A stretch of 32,995 bases of DNA, from the NCBI GenBank assembly GCA_900551015.1, contig URUI01000016.1, forward strand, positions 1 to 32,995, in the 5' to 3' direction. A program made the position numbers and the translations under genes. This document shows positions 1 through 7,176 of this stretch, piece by piece. The first letter of the stretch is position 1; each line of letters begins with the position of its first letter. Below the pieces are notes generated by a model, which was given only the letters and a program-made list of their open reading frames with translations, made no database searches and was not told where the DNA came from. Source of the DNA: an uncultured Collinsella sp. Lineage in GTDB: Bacteria; Actinomycetota; Coriobacteriia; Coriobacteriales; Coriobacteriaceae.

Positions 1-71
1 CTGCCCTCGGGGTCCGCCAGGCGCTCGAAGGCGGTCGGCGGGCGCACGGGCTGTTGTTTGGGTTTAGGCAC
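1..71 (-). CDS. 5' end of an unidentified gene downstream of the Y-family polymerase (partial)
   Basis: A GTG at 71-69 opens a frame that runs off the window edge. Its first residues read MPKPKQQPVRPPTAFERLA. GGAGG lies five bases before the GTG, and the start overlaps the polymerase stop codon by 8 nt, so the two genes look translationally coupled. Only about 23 residues are visible, too few to name a family. In Firmicutes, Y-family UvrX polymerases are often followed by a small YolD-like gene. That is a possible identity by context only; no YolD motif can be seen in this fragment. Confidence 0.5.
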   Translation of the reverse strand, partial: MPKPKQQPVRPPTAFERLADPEG

Positions 72-1569
72 GGTGTCCTCCAACTTGGTCGTTGCGTTCG
101 CGCGCGGTGGCGCCGGCGGTAAAGCTTAATCCCTTGACGAGCGCGTTCTTGCCGTACTTGCCTTTCACGGCCAGGACGGCGCGCGCCAGGTCGCGCTCGC
201 GCTCATCGGCCTCGATATCGCTGAACAGATCGATGGTGGTAAATTCCTCGGGCATGAGGTTGCCAAATCCAAGGTTGATGCGCTTGACCGGTCGTTTGGG
301 ATCGACGGTCTGCGCCCAGAGCTCATCGAAATAGCCCATGATTTTCTTAAACGAATTAGTGCGCTCGGGCAGCTTTCGCGAGGCGTTGGAGTGCGCAAAG
401 AGTGCGGCATAGCCACCACGCGGTTTGCCGCCATGCTCTCCCACAAAGATACCATCGATTGCCTGCGCTTCGCGCACCAGGCGACGCCTTTCGTCATCGC
501 GCTGGACGGGCTTGGGAGCACGGGGCGCGAGCTCGGAGCCGTCGGTCGCTGCGGGTTCGATGCCCGAGGTACTCGAGCGCAGGTGTCCGCAGCCGTCTAT
601 ATACTGCGCCGTGCCGCTGGCGTTGAGCCGGCGTATGTCGGCGCGCTCGCTCGCGTAGCCCACGAAGAGCGAGATGCTGTCACACGCCACGTGCTTATCG
701 ACCAAGTCCAGTACGGCGTTGTCGACCATCTCGCGCAAGACGGTGTAGGCCTGCTCGTAGGCATAGCCCTTCGAGAGCACCTGTCCTGTGGTGGTTGAGG
801 TTGCCTGCGGGCGATAGGCTTGGATATCGGCGATGGTTGTCGGCTCGCGCCCGAAGGCGTGGTCGATGAGATATTCGGCATTGACGCCGAGCTCATCGTA
901 AAGCAGGTTTTCGTCGAGCGCCGCGACGCCCATCAGGTCGTAAACGCCGTACTTTTCGAGTCGGGCTGCCACACCGGGGCCGATACCCCAGATATCGGTG
1001 ATGGGTCGATGCGGCCAGATCTCCTTGCGAAATGTTTCGTCGTCGAGTTTGCCGATGCGGCTGGGTACGTGCTTGGCGGTAATATCGAGCGCTACCTTAG
1101 CCTGGAATAGGTTGGGGCCGATGCCGACGGTGGCCGTGATGCCGGTGCGTGCGACGACCTCGTCGCGCAACATGCAGGCGAACCCTTCCGCATCTGTGTG
1201 ATAGAGGTCCAGATAGGGCGTCACGTCGATGAAGCATTCGTCGATTGAATAGACGTGAATGTCTTGCGGGCTCACGTATTCTAGATAGATGCCGTAGATT
1301 TGCGCCGACACTTCCATGTAGTGCTGCATGCGCGGTACGGCCTTGATGTAGTCGATGCCGTCGGGAATCTCGAACAGACGGCAGCGGTTGTGTATCCCGA
1401 GGTCCTTCATGGCCTGCGTGATGGCAAGGCAGATGGTCGTGCGTCCGCGCGATTCGTCGGCAACGACCAGGCACGTGGTGAGTGGGTTGAGCCCGCGGTC
1501 GACGCACTCGACGCTGGCGTAGAACGTCTTAAGGTCGATGCAGATATAGGTATGCTGCCCGCGCTCCAC
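64..1569 (-). CDS. Y-family DNA polymerase (UmuC/DinB/UvrX-like), SOS-regulated
   Basis: This is an error-prone translesion DNA polymerase of about 501 aa. Near the N-terminus, CIDLKTFYASVEC is the first catalytic block, whose Asp binds metal. YSIDECFIDVT, around residue 110, carries the invariant Asp-Glu pair of the palm. A helix-hairpin-helix-like stretch (DIWGIGPGVAARLEKYG) follows near residue 200, and the C-terminal part is the little-finger domain and tail. The frame is open from a GTG at 1590. The GTG at 1569 is preferred because GGGAGG sits 6-7 bases before it, while the upstream GTG has no clear ribosome binding site. A LexA-type box at 1598-1617 lies immediately upstream, so expression is probably DNA-damage induced. 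The family call is secure; the subfamily (UvrX-like or chromosomal DinB paralogue) is not. Confidence 0.93.
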   Translation of the reverse strand: MERGQHTYICIDLKTFYASVECVDRGLNPLTTCLVVADESRGRTTICLAITQAMKDLGIHNRCRLFEIPDGIDYIKAVPRMQHYMEVSAQIYGIYLEYVSPQDIHVYSIDECFIDVTPYLDLYHTDAEGFACMLRDEVVARTGITATVGIGPNLFQAKVALDITAKHVPSRIGKLDDETFRKEIWPHRPITDIWGIGPGVAARLEKYGVYDLMGVAALDENLLYDELGVNAEYLIDHAFGREPTTIADIQAYRPQATSTTTGQVLSKGYAYEQAYTVLREMVDNAVLDLVDKHVACDSISLFVGYASERADIRRLNASGTAQYIDGCGHLRSSTSGIEPAATDGSELAPRAPKPVQRDDERRRLVREAQAIDGIFVGEHGGKPRGGYAALFAHSNASRKLPERTNSFKKIMGYFDELWAQTVDPKRPVKRINLGFGNLMPEEFTTIDLFSDIEADERERDLARAVLAVKGKYGKNALVKGLSFTAGATARERNDQVGGHRA

Positions 1570-1597
1570 TCGCGCCCTCCCGTCAAACACATGTTCT

Positions 1598-1617
1598 TAT
1601 CGAATACCTGTTCGATA
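1598..1617 (-). promoter_or_regulatory. LexA-type SOS box
   Basis: A perfect 7-bp inverted repeat, TATCGAA and TTCGATA, is separated by 6 bases. The core TCGAATACCTGTTCGA is close to the Gram-positive/actinobacterial LexA consensus (CGAAC-N4-GTTCG), with one half-site matching exactly (GTTCG). It lies about 30 bases upstream of the preferred start of the Y-family polymerase, a classical SOS target. Regulation is inferred; LexA itself is not in the window. Confidence 0.75.
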
Positions 1618-1644
1618 ATACCCGCTTGCGCGGACACCGTCAAA

Positions 1645-1725
1645 ACCTGCCAAAAAGGGACAGGTTTGTTTTGGTCGGTAAAACGCTTGGCCTGCCAAAA
1701 TAAACCAGTCCCTTTTTGGTCGGTC
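1645..1725. repeat. 81-bp inverted-repeat element, copy 1
   Basis: Two long imperfect arms (about 1645-1680 and 1690-1725), each containing a GGGACnGGTTT/AAACCnGTCCC core and CCAAAA/TTTTGG ends, face each other across a short loop. The whole would fold as one hairpin. A second copy of exactly 81 bp in the same orientation lies at 2367-2447, with 73 of 81 positions identical by hand alignment. It has no coding capacity and resembles a small non-autonomous repeat (REP/MITE-like). Confidence 0.8.
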
Positions 1726-1840
1726 ATGAATCGGGTTTTAACGCAGCCCTAAAGAGCGCGAAACAGCTCGGAAAAGCTCCCTTCGTAGCATGAGCCTAAC
1801 GATTGGTACCACCTACATGCACGGAAGGGTTGTGGAAACG

Positions 1841-2365
1841 ATGGTCAACTATGGGTTTGGTATGCCGACGCGCCTTGTCGCGGACGGAGATGTGGCTCGC
1901 TGGTGTGGACGATTGGTTGCTCATTATGGTGGGACCAAGGCGTTGGTAGTGTTGGGCGGCGACAAGCATACGCGCGACGAGCTTGTCGCTTTGGCGCTCG
2001 GCTCGCTCGACCGGGCCCTGCTCGAACGCGTGCTCTTTCGCTGTGGCTCGGTTGGAAGCGATGGGGGAGATGAGCTGGTCGACGAGGCCGTGGCCCTGGC
2101 GACCGACGAGGGCGTGGACTTTGTCCTGGCGATCGGTGATGCCGATACAGCCGGCTTTGCGCGCGAGCTCGCCCGCCGCATGGCGGTGCTCGATGCCGGT
2201 GAGGACGGCTTTGTCCCCTATGGATGCATTGTATCGGAGGGCAAGGTGCCCGCTACGGTGGGCGCCGGCGAGGTTCCCGTTTTTGCCATCATCGCGCCCG
2301 AGTTGCTGGAGGGCATCGGGTCTCCCTTGCGCGAGCTGCTCGGTAGCGTGTGCGCCGCGGCATAA
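1841..2365 (+). CDS. Half-length iron-containing alcohol dehydrogenase-like protein
   Basis: The protein is about 174 aa from the ATG at 1841 (an ATG at 1790 is in frame but lacks a ribosome binding site). Its start, VNYGFGMPTRLV, then KALVVLGGDKHTRDELV and GVDFVLAIGDADTAGFARELA, follow the N-terminal nucleotide-binding half of group III Fe-alcohol dehydrogenases (BdhA/YqhD type). Those are normally about 385-400 aa. The helical metal-binding half, with its conserved Asp and His ligands, is absent, and the usual GGGS turn is replaced by GDAD. It is therefore unlikely to be a working dehydrogenase; it may be a remnant or a repurposed domain. Copies of an 81-bp repeat lie on both sides, the downstream one starting one base after the stop codon. 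Confidence 0.6.
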   Translation: MVNYGFGMPTRLVADGDVARWCGRLVAHYGGTKALVVLGGDKHTRDELVALALGSLDRALLERVLFRCGSVGSDGGDELVDEAVALATDEGVDFVLAIGDADTAGFARELARRMAVLDAGEDGFVPYGCIVSEGKVPATVGAGEVPVFAIIAPELLEGIGSPLRELLGSVCAAA

Positions 2366-2366
2366 T

Positions 2367-2447
2367 ACCTGCCAGGAAGGGACAGGTTTATTTTGGTAGG
2401 TAAAGCGTTTGACCTGCCAAAATAAACCTGTCCCTTTTTGGTCGGTC
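2367..2447. repeat. 81-bp inverted-repeat element, copy 2
   Basis: Same length and orientation as the copy at 1645-1725, with 8 differences. The arms (2367-2402 and 2412-2447) again form a long hairpin. It starts one base after the stop codon of the half-length dehydrogenase-like gene, so it may also act as that gene's transcription terminator. Confidence 0.8.
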
Positions 2448-2488
2448 GCCGTTTAGGGGCGGATTGATAACGCTCGCTGATTGTAGTC

Positions 2489-2516
2489 TTGACCTGCGCT
2501 AGAATAGGGCTATCTG
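2489..2516 (+). promoter_or_regulatory. Possible promoter of pgi
   Basis: TTGACC at 2489-2494 and TATCTG at 2511-2516 are separated by 16 bp. The better-looking TAGAAT at 2500-2505 is too close to this -35 box to pair with it. The leader that follows can form a GGGCG/CGCCC hairpin before the ribosome binding site at about 2554. Confidence 0.35.
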
Positions 2517-2566
2517 AATATCCGGGCGTGCATGGAGGTGTGCGCCCGTATGCTGAGGAGGACTTT

Positions 2567-4261
2567 ATGGCAACTGTTGCCGCACCTATCGACGCCACGT
2601 CGACCGCCGCTTGGAAGGCACTCGAGGCTCATCAGGAGAAGCTCGAGGCCGAGGGCATCGACCTCAAGGCCTGGTTTGCCACCGACGCCGAGCGTGTGAA
2701 CAAGCTGAGCTTTGACGCCGGTGACCTGCACTTCGACCTGTCCAAGAACCTGGTGACCGACGAGACCGTCAAGCTCCTGTGCGACCTTGCCCGCGAGGTG
2801 AAGCTCGAGGAGCGCCGCGACGCCATGTTCTCTGGCGAGCACATCAACACCACCGAGGACCGCGCCGTCCTGCACACCGCGCTTCGCCGCCCGGCAACCG
2901 AGAAGGGCCAGCTCATCGTCGACGGCCAGGACGTCGTCGCCGACGTGCACGAGGTTCTCGACCGCATGTATGCCTTCGCCGAGCGCGTGCGCTCCGGTGA
3001 GTGGAAGGGCGTAACCGGCAAAAAGATCGAGCACCTGGTGTCCATCGGCATCGGCGGCTCCGATCTGGGCCCGGTCATGGCTTACGAGGCCCTGCGCCCC
3101 TATGCCGACGCCGGTATCGATTGCCGCTATATCTCCAACATCGACCCCAACGACCAGGCCGAGAAGCTCAAGGGTTTGGATCCCGAGACCACGCTCGTGA
3201 TCATCGTCTCCAAGACCTTCACCACGCTCGAGACCCTCACCAACGCCCGCGAGGTCAAGACCTGGATGCTCGAGCAGCTCAAGGCTCAGGGCGCCATCGA
3301 CGGTTCCGATGAGCAGAACGCCGAGGCCGTGGCCAAGCACTTCGTTGCCGTCTCCACTGCACTCGACAAGGTCGAGGCCTTCGGTATCGATCCGGCCAAC
3401 GCCTTTGGTTTCTGGAACTGGGTTGGCGGCCGTTACTCCGTCGATTCCGCCGTGGGTCTGTCGCTGATCGTCGTGCTCGGCCCCGAGCGCTTCCAGCAGT
3501 TCCTCGAGGGCTTCCACGCCATCGACGAGTACTTCTGCAACACCCCGCTCGAGAACAACGCCGTCGCGCTGATGGGCCTGCTCAACGTCTGGTATGTCAA
3601 CTTCTTCGGTTCCAAGAGCCACGCCGTGCTGCCGTACTGCCAGTACCTGCACCGTTTCCCGGCCTACCTGCAGCAGCTCACCATGGAGTCCAACGGCAAG
3701 CATGTCCGCTGGGACGGCAGCGCCGTGACCTCCGACACCGGCGAGATCTTCTGGGGCGAGCCCGGCACCAACGGCCAGCATGCCTTCTACCAGCTGCTGC
3801 ACCAGGGCACCGTGGTGGTTCCGGCCGACTTCATCGCCTTCGCCAACACCGCCAACCCTGCAACCGACAACGGCCAGGACGTGCACGAGCTGTTCCTGGG
3901 CAACTTCCTGGCCCAGACCAAGGCGCTCGCCTTTGGCAAGACGGCCGATGAGGTGCGCGCCGAGGGCACGCCCGAGCAGATCGTCCCGGCTCGCTGCTTT
4001 GAGGGCAACCGTCCGACGACCTCGATCTTCGGCGACACACTGACCCCGTTCGCGCTCGGCGAGCTCATCGCCCTGTACGAGCACATCACGTTTGTCGAGG
4101 GCACGGTCTGGGGCATCGACTCCTACGACCAGTGGGGCGTCGAGCTTGGCAAGCAGCTTGCCAAGCAGATCACCCCGGCCTTCCACGACGACGCCGCCAA
4201 GGCCGAACAGGACGCTTCGACCCAGGCGCTCATCGAGTTCTACCGAGCTCACCGCAAGTAG
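2567..4261 (+). CDS. pgi: Glucose-6-phosphate isomerase
   Basis: Cytosolic glycolytic/gluconeogenic enzyme interconverting glucose 6-phosphate and fructose 6-phosphate. The product is 564 aa, in the long (550-aa) class of GPI. Visible blocks are SIGIGGSDLGP near residue 159 (first SIS domain), VSKTFTTLET, GGRYSVDSAVGLS near 286, and GEPGTNGQHAFYQLLHQG near 398, which carries active-site Glu and His residues of the family. The ATG at 2567 follows a strong GAGGAGG; upstream in-frame codons have no such signal. The gene stands alone with its own terminator at 4293-4325. Codon use is strongly biased to C-ending codons, as expected for a highly expressed gene. It would receive the glucose 6-phosphate expected from the SIS deglycase encoded at 11149. 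Confidence 0.97.
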   Translation: MATVAAPIDATSTAAWKALEAHQEKLEAEGIDLKAWFATDAERVNKLSFDAGDLHFDLSKNLVTDETVKLLCDLAREVKLEERRDAMFSGEHINTTEDRAVLHTALRRPATEKGQLIVDGQDVVADVHEVLDRMYAFAERVRSGEWKGVTGKKIEHLVSIGIGGSDLGPVMAYEALRPYADAGIDCRYISNIDPNDQAEKLKGLDPETTLVIIVSKTFTTLETLTNAREVKTWMLEQLKAQGAIDGSDEQNAEAVAKHFVAVSTALDKVEAFGIDPANAFGFWNWVGGRYSVDSAVGLSLIVVLGPERFQQFLEGFHAIDEYFCNTPLENNAVALMGLLNVWYVNFFGSKSHAVLPYCQYLHRFPAYLQQLTMESNGKHVRWDGSAVTSDTGEIFWGEPGTNGQHAFYQLLHQGTVVVPADFIAFANTANPATDNGQDVHELFLGNFLAQTKALAFGKTADEVRAEGTPEQIVPARCFEGNRPTTSIFGDTLTPFALGELIALYEHITFVEGTVWGIDSYDQWGVELGKQLAKQITPAFHDDAAKAEQDASTQALIEFYRAHRK

Positions 4262-4292
4262 GATTCGCTGCGAAAACTAACGCATAGCCGAC

Positions 4293-4325
4293 AAGGGCCC
4301 GTATCCGTTGGGATGCGGGCCCTTT
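4293..4325 (+). terminator. Intrinsic terminator of pgi
   Basis: AAGGGCCCGTATCC pairs with GGATGCGGGCCCTT across a GTTG loop (one G-T wobble), followed by TTTGCTATTT. Confidence 0.88.
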
Positions 4326-4498
4326 GCTATTTGGATAGGATGGAATGTATCGGGAGGCGCCTCGACGGGCATCGCAATCGTCGAAGGCGCGCCGTTCATG
4401 TTTGGGACAATATGACATTTTTCCCGTTGCAAACAACGCCGCCGTGGGTGTTCTGTATGATGGCTCAGACAAGGTTGTTCAATGTCAGGGAGGCATAT

Positions 4499-5341
4499 AT
4501 GGCAATCAAAGCCATCGCAATGGATATCGACGGTACGCTCACCAACGACCAAAAGGTCATCAGCCCGCGTACGCGCGAGAAGCTGCTCGTGGCGCAGGAG
4601 TCGGGCATTAAGCTCATCTTGGCTTCGGGCCGTCCCGCATGGGGGCTGCACGCCTTGGCGCAGGAGCTCGACCTTCAAAACCATGACGGTCTGCTAGTTG
4701 CCTTTAATGGCGCGCATGTGGTCGACGCTCAGACCGATGAGGTGCTGTTCGATCAGGCTATGCCTGACGACGAATTGCATCGCCTGATTGATCACCTGCG
4801 TAATTTTGACGTGATTCCTATGATTTCGCTCGGTCGCGATTTGCACGTCGAGGACTCGTACCATTGCATGATCACGCTGCCTGACGGCTCGCAGAAGAAT
4901 ATCGTCAAGTATGAGCGCGACGCGTGCGATCTTAAGATTCGCGAGGTCGAGAGCCTGCACGAGGTCGCTGATGCTTATCCCGTGGACAAGCTACTTACTG
5001 CGGGCGATCCTGCCTATCTGCAAGCGCATCACGAGGAGATGTATGCGCCCTTTACCCAGACGCTTTCGGGCATGTTTACGGCCGACTGGTACTTTGAGTA
5101 CACGGCGCCTGGTATCGACAAGGCCCGCGCGCTCGAGGGTGCCCTGCCCAAGCTCGGCATCGATGCCAGTGAGGTCGTATCGTTTGGCGACGGCCAGAAC
5201 GACAAGTCCATGATTGAGTGGGCCGGCACCGGTGTCGCCATGGGCAACGCCGTCGATGAGGTTAAGGCTGTGGCCCAGATGGTGACCGCCAATAACAACG
5301 AAGATGGCATTGCGGTGGCGCTGGATAAGCTGCTGGGCTAG
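4499..5341 (+). CDS. HAD-superfamily hydrolase, Cof/YidA-like sugar phosphatase
   Basis: A 280-aa HAD phosphatase of the Cof (IIB cap) subfamily, which dephosphorylates sugar phosphates and related small metabolites. Motif I is MDIDGTLT (nucleophile Asp and acid/base Asp near residues 9 and 11). Motif II is LILASGR near 42, and motif IV is FGDGQNDKSM near 233, binding Mg2+. The length matches the family (about 270 aa). The ATG at 4499 follows GGGAGG; longer in-frame starts have no ribosome binding site and add a non-conserved N-terminus. The next gene is another HAD phosphatase of a different subclass, 60 bp downstream behind a terminator. The specific substrate cannot be told from sequence. 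Confidence 0.9.
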   Translation: MAIKAIAMDIDGTLTNDQKVISPRTREKLLVAQESGIKLILASGRPAWGLHALAQELDLQNHDGLLVAFNGAHVVDAQTDEVLFDQAMPDDELHRLIDHLRNFDVIPMISLGRDLHVEDSYHCMITLPDGSQKNIVKYERDACDLKIREVESLHEVADAYPVDKLLTAGDPAYLQAHHEEMYAPFTQTLSGMFTADWYFEYTAPGIDKARALEGALPKLGIDASEVVSFGDGQNDKSMIEWAGTGVAMGNAVDEVKAVAQMVTANNNEDGIAVALDKLLG

Positions 5342-5363
5342 AATCGCCGATAATGCATGGTTC

Positions 5364-5389
5364 GGGCGCCTGCTCGCGGGCGTCCTTTT
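5364..5389 (+). terminator. Terminator-like hairpin between the two HAD genes
   Basis: GGGCGCC pairs with GGCGTCC (one G-T wobble), followed by TTTT. It sits only 15 bases before the next start codon, so it either ends the upstream transcript or lies in the leader of the second HAD gene. Confidence 0.65.
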
Positions 5390-5404
5390 GTTAGGGAGGG
5401 TGCC

Positions 5405-6064
5405 GTGTCCGCATTTCCGTTCGACGCCGTTATCTTTGACATGGACGGCGTCATTGTCGATACCGAGTATTACTACCTGGGCGAGACTGCCGCGTTTGCC
5501 AAGGAGCTTGGGCTTAACCTGACTCAAGAGGAGTTGAATGGGCAGGTCGGTACCTCGCATCAGTTCTTCCTGCATATGCTGGTCGATTGGTTTGAGCGCG
5601 CCGGTAAGGGGCATTTTACTGGCGAGGAAGCGTTGGCCCGTTGGGACGAGTGGGCGCATAAGCGTCCGCGCGACTATCAGGCTTTGATTAACCCAGGCGC
5701 CGTGGATACGATTCGAGAGCTGCCGCGCCGCGGCGTTCGCGTGGCGCTTGCCAGCTCGTCGCCCATGGTTAGCATCGAGGAAGTGCTCAACGCGTGCGGG
5801 CTGTCGGATGCCTTTGAGTATGTGGTGAGCGGCGAGCAGTTTAAGGAGAGCAAGCCCGAGCCCGACATCTACCTGCATGCGCTGGATCTGCTGGGGCTGC
5901 CCGCGAATCGCTGCTGCTGCGTTGAGGATTCGGTGCCCGGCATCACTGCCGGCAAGCGAGCCGGCCTGACAGTCATTGCCAAGCGCGAGGAGCGCTTTGG
6001 CTTTAGCCAGGATGCCGCGGACAAGATTATCGACCAGCTGCCGCAGCTGCTCACGCTTTCTTAG
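5405..6064 (+). CDS. HAD family phosphatase, beta-phosphoglucomutase-like
   Basis: A 219-aa HAD hydrolase of the PGMB/subclass IA type: a small helical cap inserted after motif I, acting on sugar phosphates such as beta-glucose-1-phosphate or 2-deoxyglucose-6-phosphate. Visible motifs are IFDMDGVIVDTE (nucleophile and acid/base Asp), LASSSP (motif II), KESKPEPDIY (motif III Lys), and VEDSVPGITAGKRAG (motif IV). The GTG at 5405 is chosen because AGGGAGGG lies just before it; the in-frame ATG at 5357 would place the terminator hairpin inside the coding region. True phosphoglucomutase or simple phosphatase activity cannot be decided from the sequence. Confidence 0.9.
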   Translation: MSAFPFDAVIFDMDGVIVDTEYYYLGETAAFAKELGLNLTQEELNGQVGTSHQFFLHMLVDWFERAGKGHFTGEEALARWDEWAHKRPRDYQALINPGAVDTIRELPRRGVRVALASSSPMVSIEEVLNACGLSDAFEYVVSGEQFKESKPEPDIYLHALDLLGLPANRCCCVEDSVPGITAGKRAGLTVIAKREERFGFSQDAADKIIDQLPQLLTLS

Positions 6065-6115
6065 GAGCGCGGTAGTTGCGCGTTTTTCGGGTCAGATGAG
6101 TAAATAGCCAACATT

Positions 6116-6144
6116 TTGGTGCGACACCTAGCATACTTTATGCT
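6116..6144 (+). promoter_or_regulatory. Candidate promoter of the gntR gene, overlapping a 17-bp palindrome
   Basis: TTGGTG at 6116-6121, a 17-bp spacer, then TATGCT at 6139-6144. The -10 box lies within TAGCATA-CTT-TATGCTA (6129-6145), a perfect 7-bp inverted repeat. This could be an operator for autoregulation or merely coincidental symmetry. Predicted transcription would begin inside the left arm of the terminator hairpin at 6148-6188. Confidence 0.5.
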
Positions 6145-6147
6145 ATT

Positions 6148-6188
6148 GCGGGCTCAAGGGCTTGTTGAATGCCCTTGAGCCCGCTTTT
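6148..6188 (+). terminator. Strong intrinsic terminator hairpin
   Basis: Perfect 14-bp stem, GCGGGCTCAAGGGC with GCCCTTGAGCCCGC, a 9-nt loop, then TTTT. It ends transcription from the HAD phosphatase gene and sits directly after the putative -10 box of gntR. Confidence 0.88.
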
Positions 6189-6214
6189 GACTTAATTGTG
6201 CTGGGAGAGGGTAT

Positions 6215-6958
6215 ATGCCACCGACTGAAGGGCTAACTGACGGTAAAGCAGCGATACCGCTGTACCAACAGGTTATCGATATCATTAAAAACGAAATCAA
6301 CTCCGGCGCCTACAAGGCAGGCGCGCGGATACCCAACGAATTCGAATTGGCTGAGAGCTATAAAGTTGGCCGCGTTACCGTGCGGCGCGCTATTGAGGAG
6401 CTCGTCCAGCAGGGCTATCTAACGAAGCGACAGGGGAAAGGCACGTTTGTTAATGCCCCCAAGCTCAAGCGCAAGATTCGCCAGAAGGATGACGTCCAGA
6501 GTTTTTCGGACGCATGCCGCGTTAACGGAATGGAACCGGGGGCGTGTGTCATTTCGAGAAAGATACTGCCGGCGGATTCCACCGAAGCACAGTTCTTTGG
6601 TGTTCCCGTTGGAACTGACTTGATTTGCGTTGAGCGCGTGCGCACTGCCGATGGCGTCCCTGTCATGCTCGAGAACAACATTTATGTTTACGAGGACAAC
6701 GCCTATCTATCAACGGCACCTCTATCTAACCAATCCATTTTTGAGTTCGTGTGCAACCGGACGGGCCGCACGCCCGCGTTTACCGACCCGTGCACGCTCG
6801 AGATCGCGTGCGCGTCGCCCGAGGTCGCTCGACTGTTGGCAGTTCCCGTTGGCGAACCCTTGTTTTATATGGAAGCCTTCTTTTTCGATGAGCAGCGGCG
6901 GCCGTTTATCATCGGTCGTCAGCGGATCGTTGGGTCTCGCTACGTTTTTGACATCTAG
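6215..6958 (+). CDS. GntR-family (HutC/UTRA) transcriptional regulator
   Basis: A 247-aa regulator. The N-terminal winged helix (about residues 12-80) has the GntR signature IPNEFELAESYKVGRVTVRRAIEEL, quoted here as blocks IPNEFELAESY and VGRVTVRRAIEEL, followed by GYLTKRQGKGTFV. The rest is a UTRA ligand-binding domain ending VGEPLFYMEAFFFDE. UTRA regulators of this type (FrlR, FraR, NagR) sense phosphorylated sugars or amino compounds. The ATG follows GGGAGAGG. It is separated by a terminator from the ten-gene operon starting at 7177. A perfect inverted repeat at 7112-7134, just after that operon's promoter, is its likely operator. It is most likely a repressor relieved by a pathway intermediate; effector identity is inference. 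Confidence 0.93.
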   Translation: MPPTEGLTDGKAAIPLYQQVIDIIKNEINSGAYKAGARIPNEFELAESYKVGRVTVRRAIEELVQQGYLTKRQGKGTFVNAPKLKRKIRQKDDVQSFSDACRVNGMEPGACVISRKILPADSTEAQFFGVPVGTDLICVERVRTADGVPVMLENNIYVYEDNAYLSTAPLSNQSIFEFVCNRTGRTPAFTDPCTLEIACASPEVARLLAVPVGEPLFYMEAFFFDEQRRPFIIGRQRIVGSRYVFDI

Positions 6959-6968
6959 GACATTGCGA

Positions 6969-7008
6969 ATGGAAACGCCCGGTGGATCATCTCACCGGGC
7001 GTTTCCAT
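6969..7008 (+). terminator. Terminator of gntR
   Basis: A perfect 16-bp stem, ATGGAAACGCCCGGTG with CACCGGGCGTTTCCAT, encloses an 8-nt loop. No long T-run follows beyond the TTT inside the right arm, so termination could be partly leaky. Confidence 0.75.
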
Positions 7009-7068
7009 ACCGTTCACGGCGCAAACGCAACCGTTCAACCGCGTTGCGGCAATCAGTTTGAAATTATC

Positions 7069-7097
7069 TTGATGACGAGAAAAGCTGCTGGTAATCT
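7069..7097 (+). promoter_or_regulatory. Promoter of the catabolic operon
   Basis: TTGATG (7069-7074), a 17-bp spacer and TAATCT (7092-7097) form a good sigma-70-type promoter. Transcription would start at about 7104, eight bases before the inverted repeat at 7112-7134. Confidence 0.65.
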
Positions 7098-7111
7098 ATG
7101 GAACGTCATAG

Positions 7112-7134
7112 AACGTTTGCATTGTGCAAACGTT
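7112..7134 (+). promoter_or_regulatory. Operator: perfect 23-bp inverted repeat
   Basis: AACGTTTGCA and TGCAAACGTT are perfect 10-bp arms around TTG. The site lies just after the predicted +1 of the operon promoter and 42 bp before the first start codon. There a bound repressor would block initiation or elongation. The GntR/UTRA regulator encoded at 6215 is the obvious candidate ligand. The shape fits a dimeric winged-helix regulator, although the sequence is not the common GT-N-TAGAC-type GntR site. Confidence 0.72.
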
Positions 7135-7176
7135 GAAGCGAGATGCGATGCAGTCTCGAGTTCTTTGGAGGTATCT

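Noticed and set aside
1645..2447. The duplicated 81-bp units as a CRISPR array or insertion sequence ends
   Set aside because: There are only two copies 641 bp apart, each self-complementary, with no spacers, cas genes or transposase. The gene between is not a transposase.
2489..2505. TTGACC with TAGAAT as the pgi promoter
   Set aside because: The boxes are only 5 bp apart. TATCTG at 2511 gives an acceptable 16-bp spacing instead.
2510..4252. A 580-codon open frame on the minus strand across pgi
   Set aside because: Codon-biased GC-rich genes leave the antisense frame open. The peptide is Leu/Val/Gly/Asp-rich with no motif, while the plus strand encodes an unmistakable Pgi.
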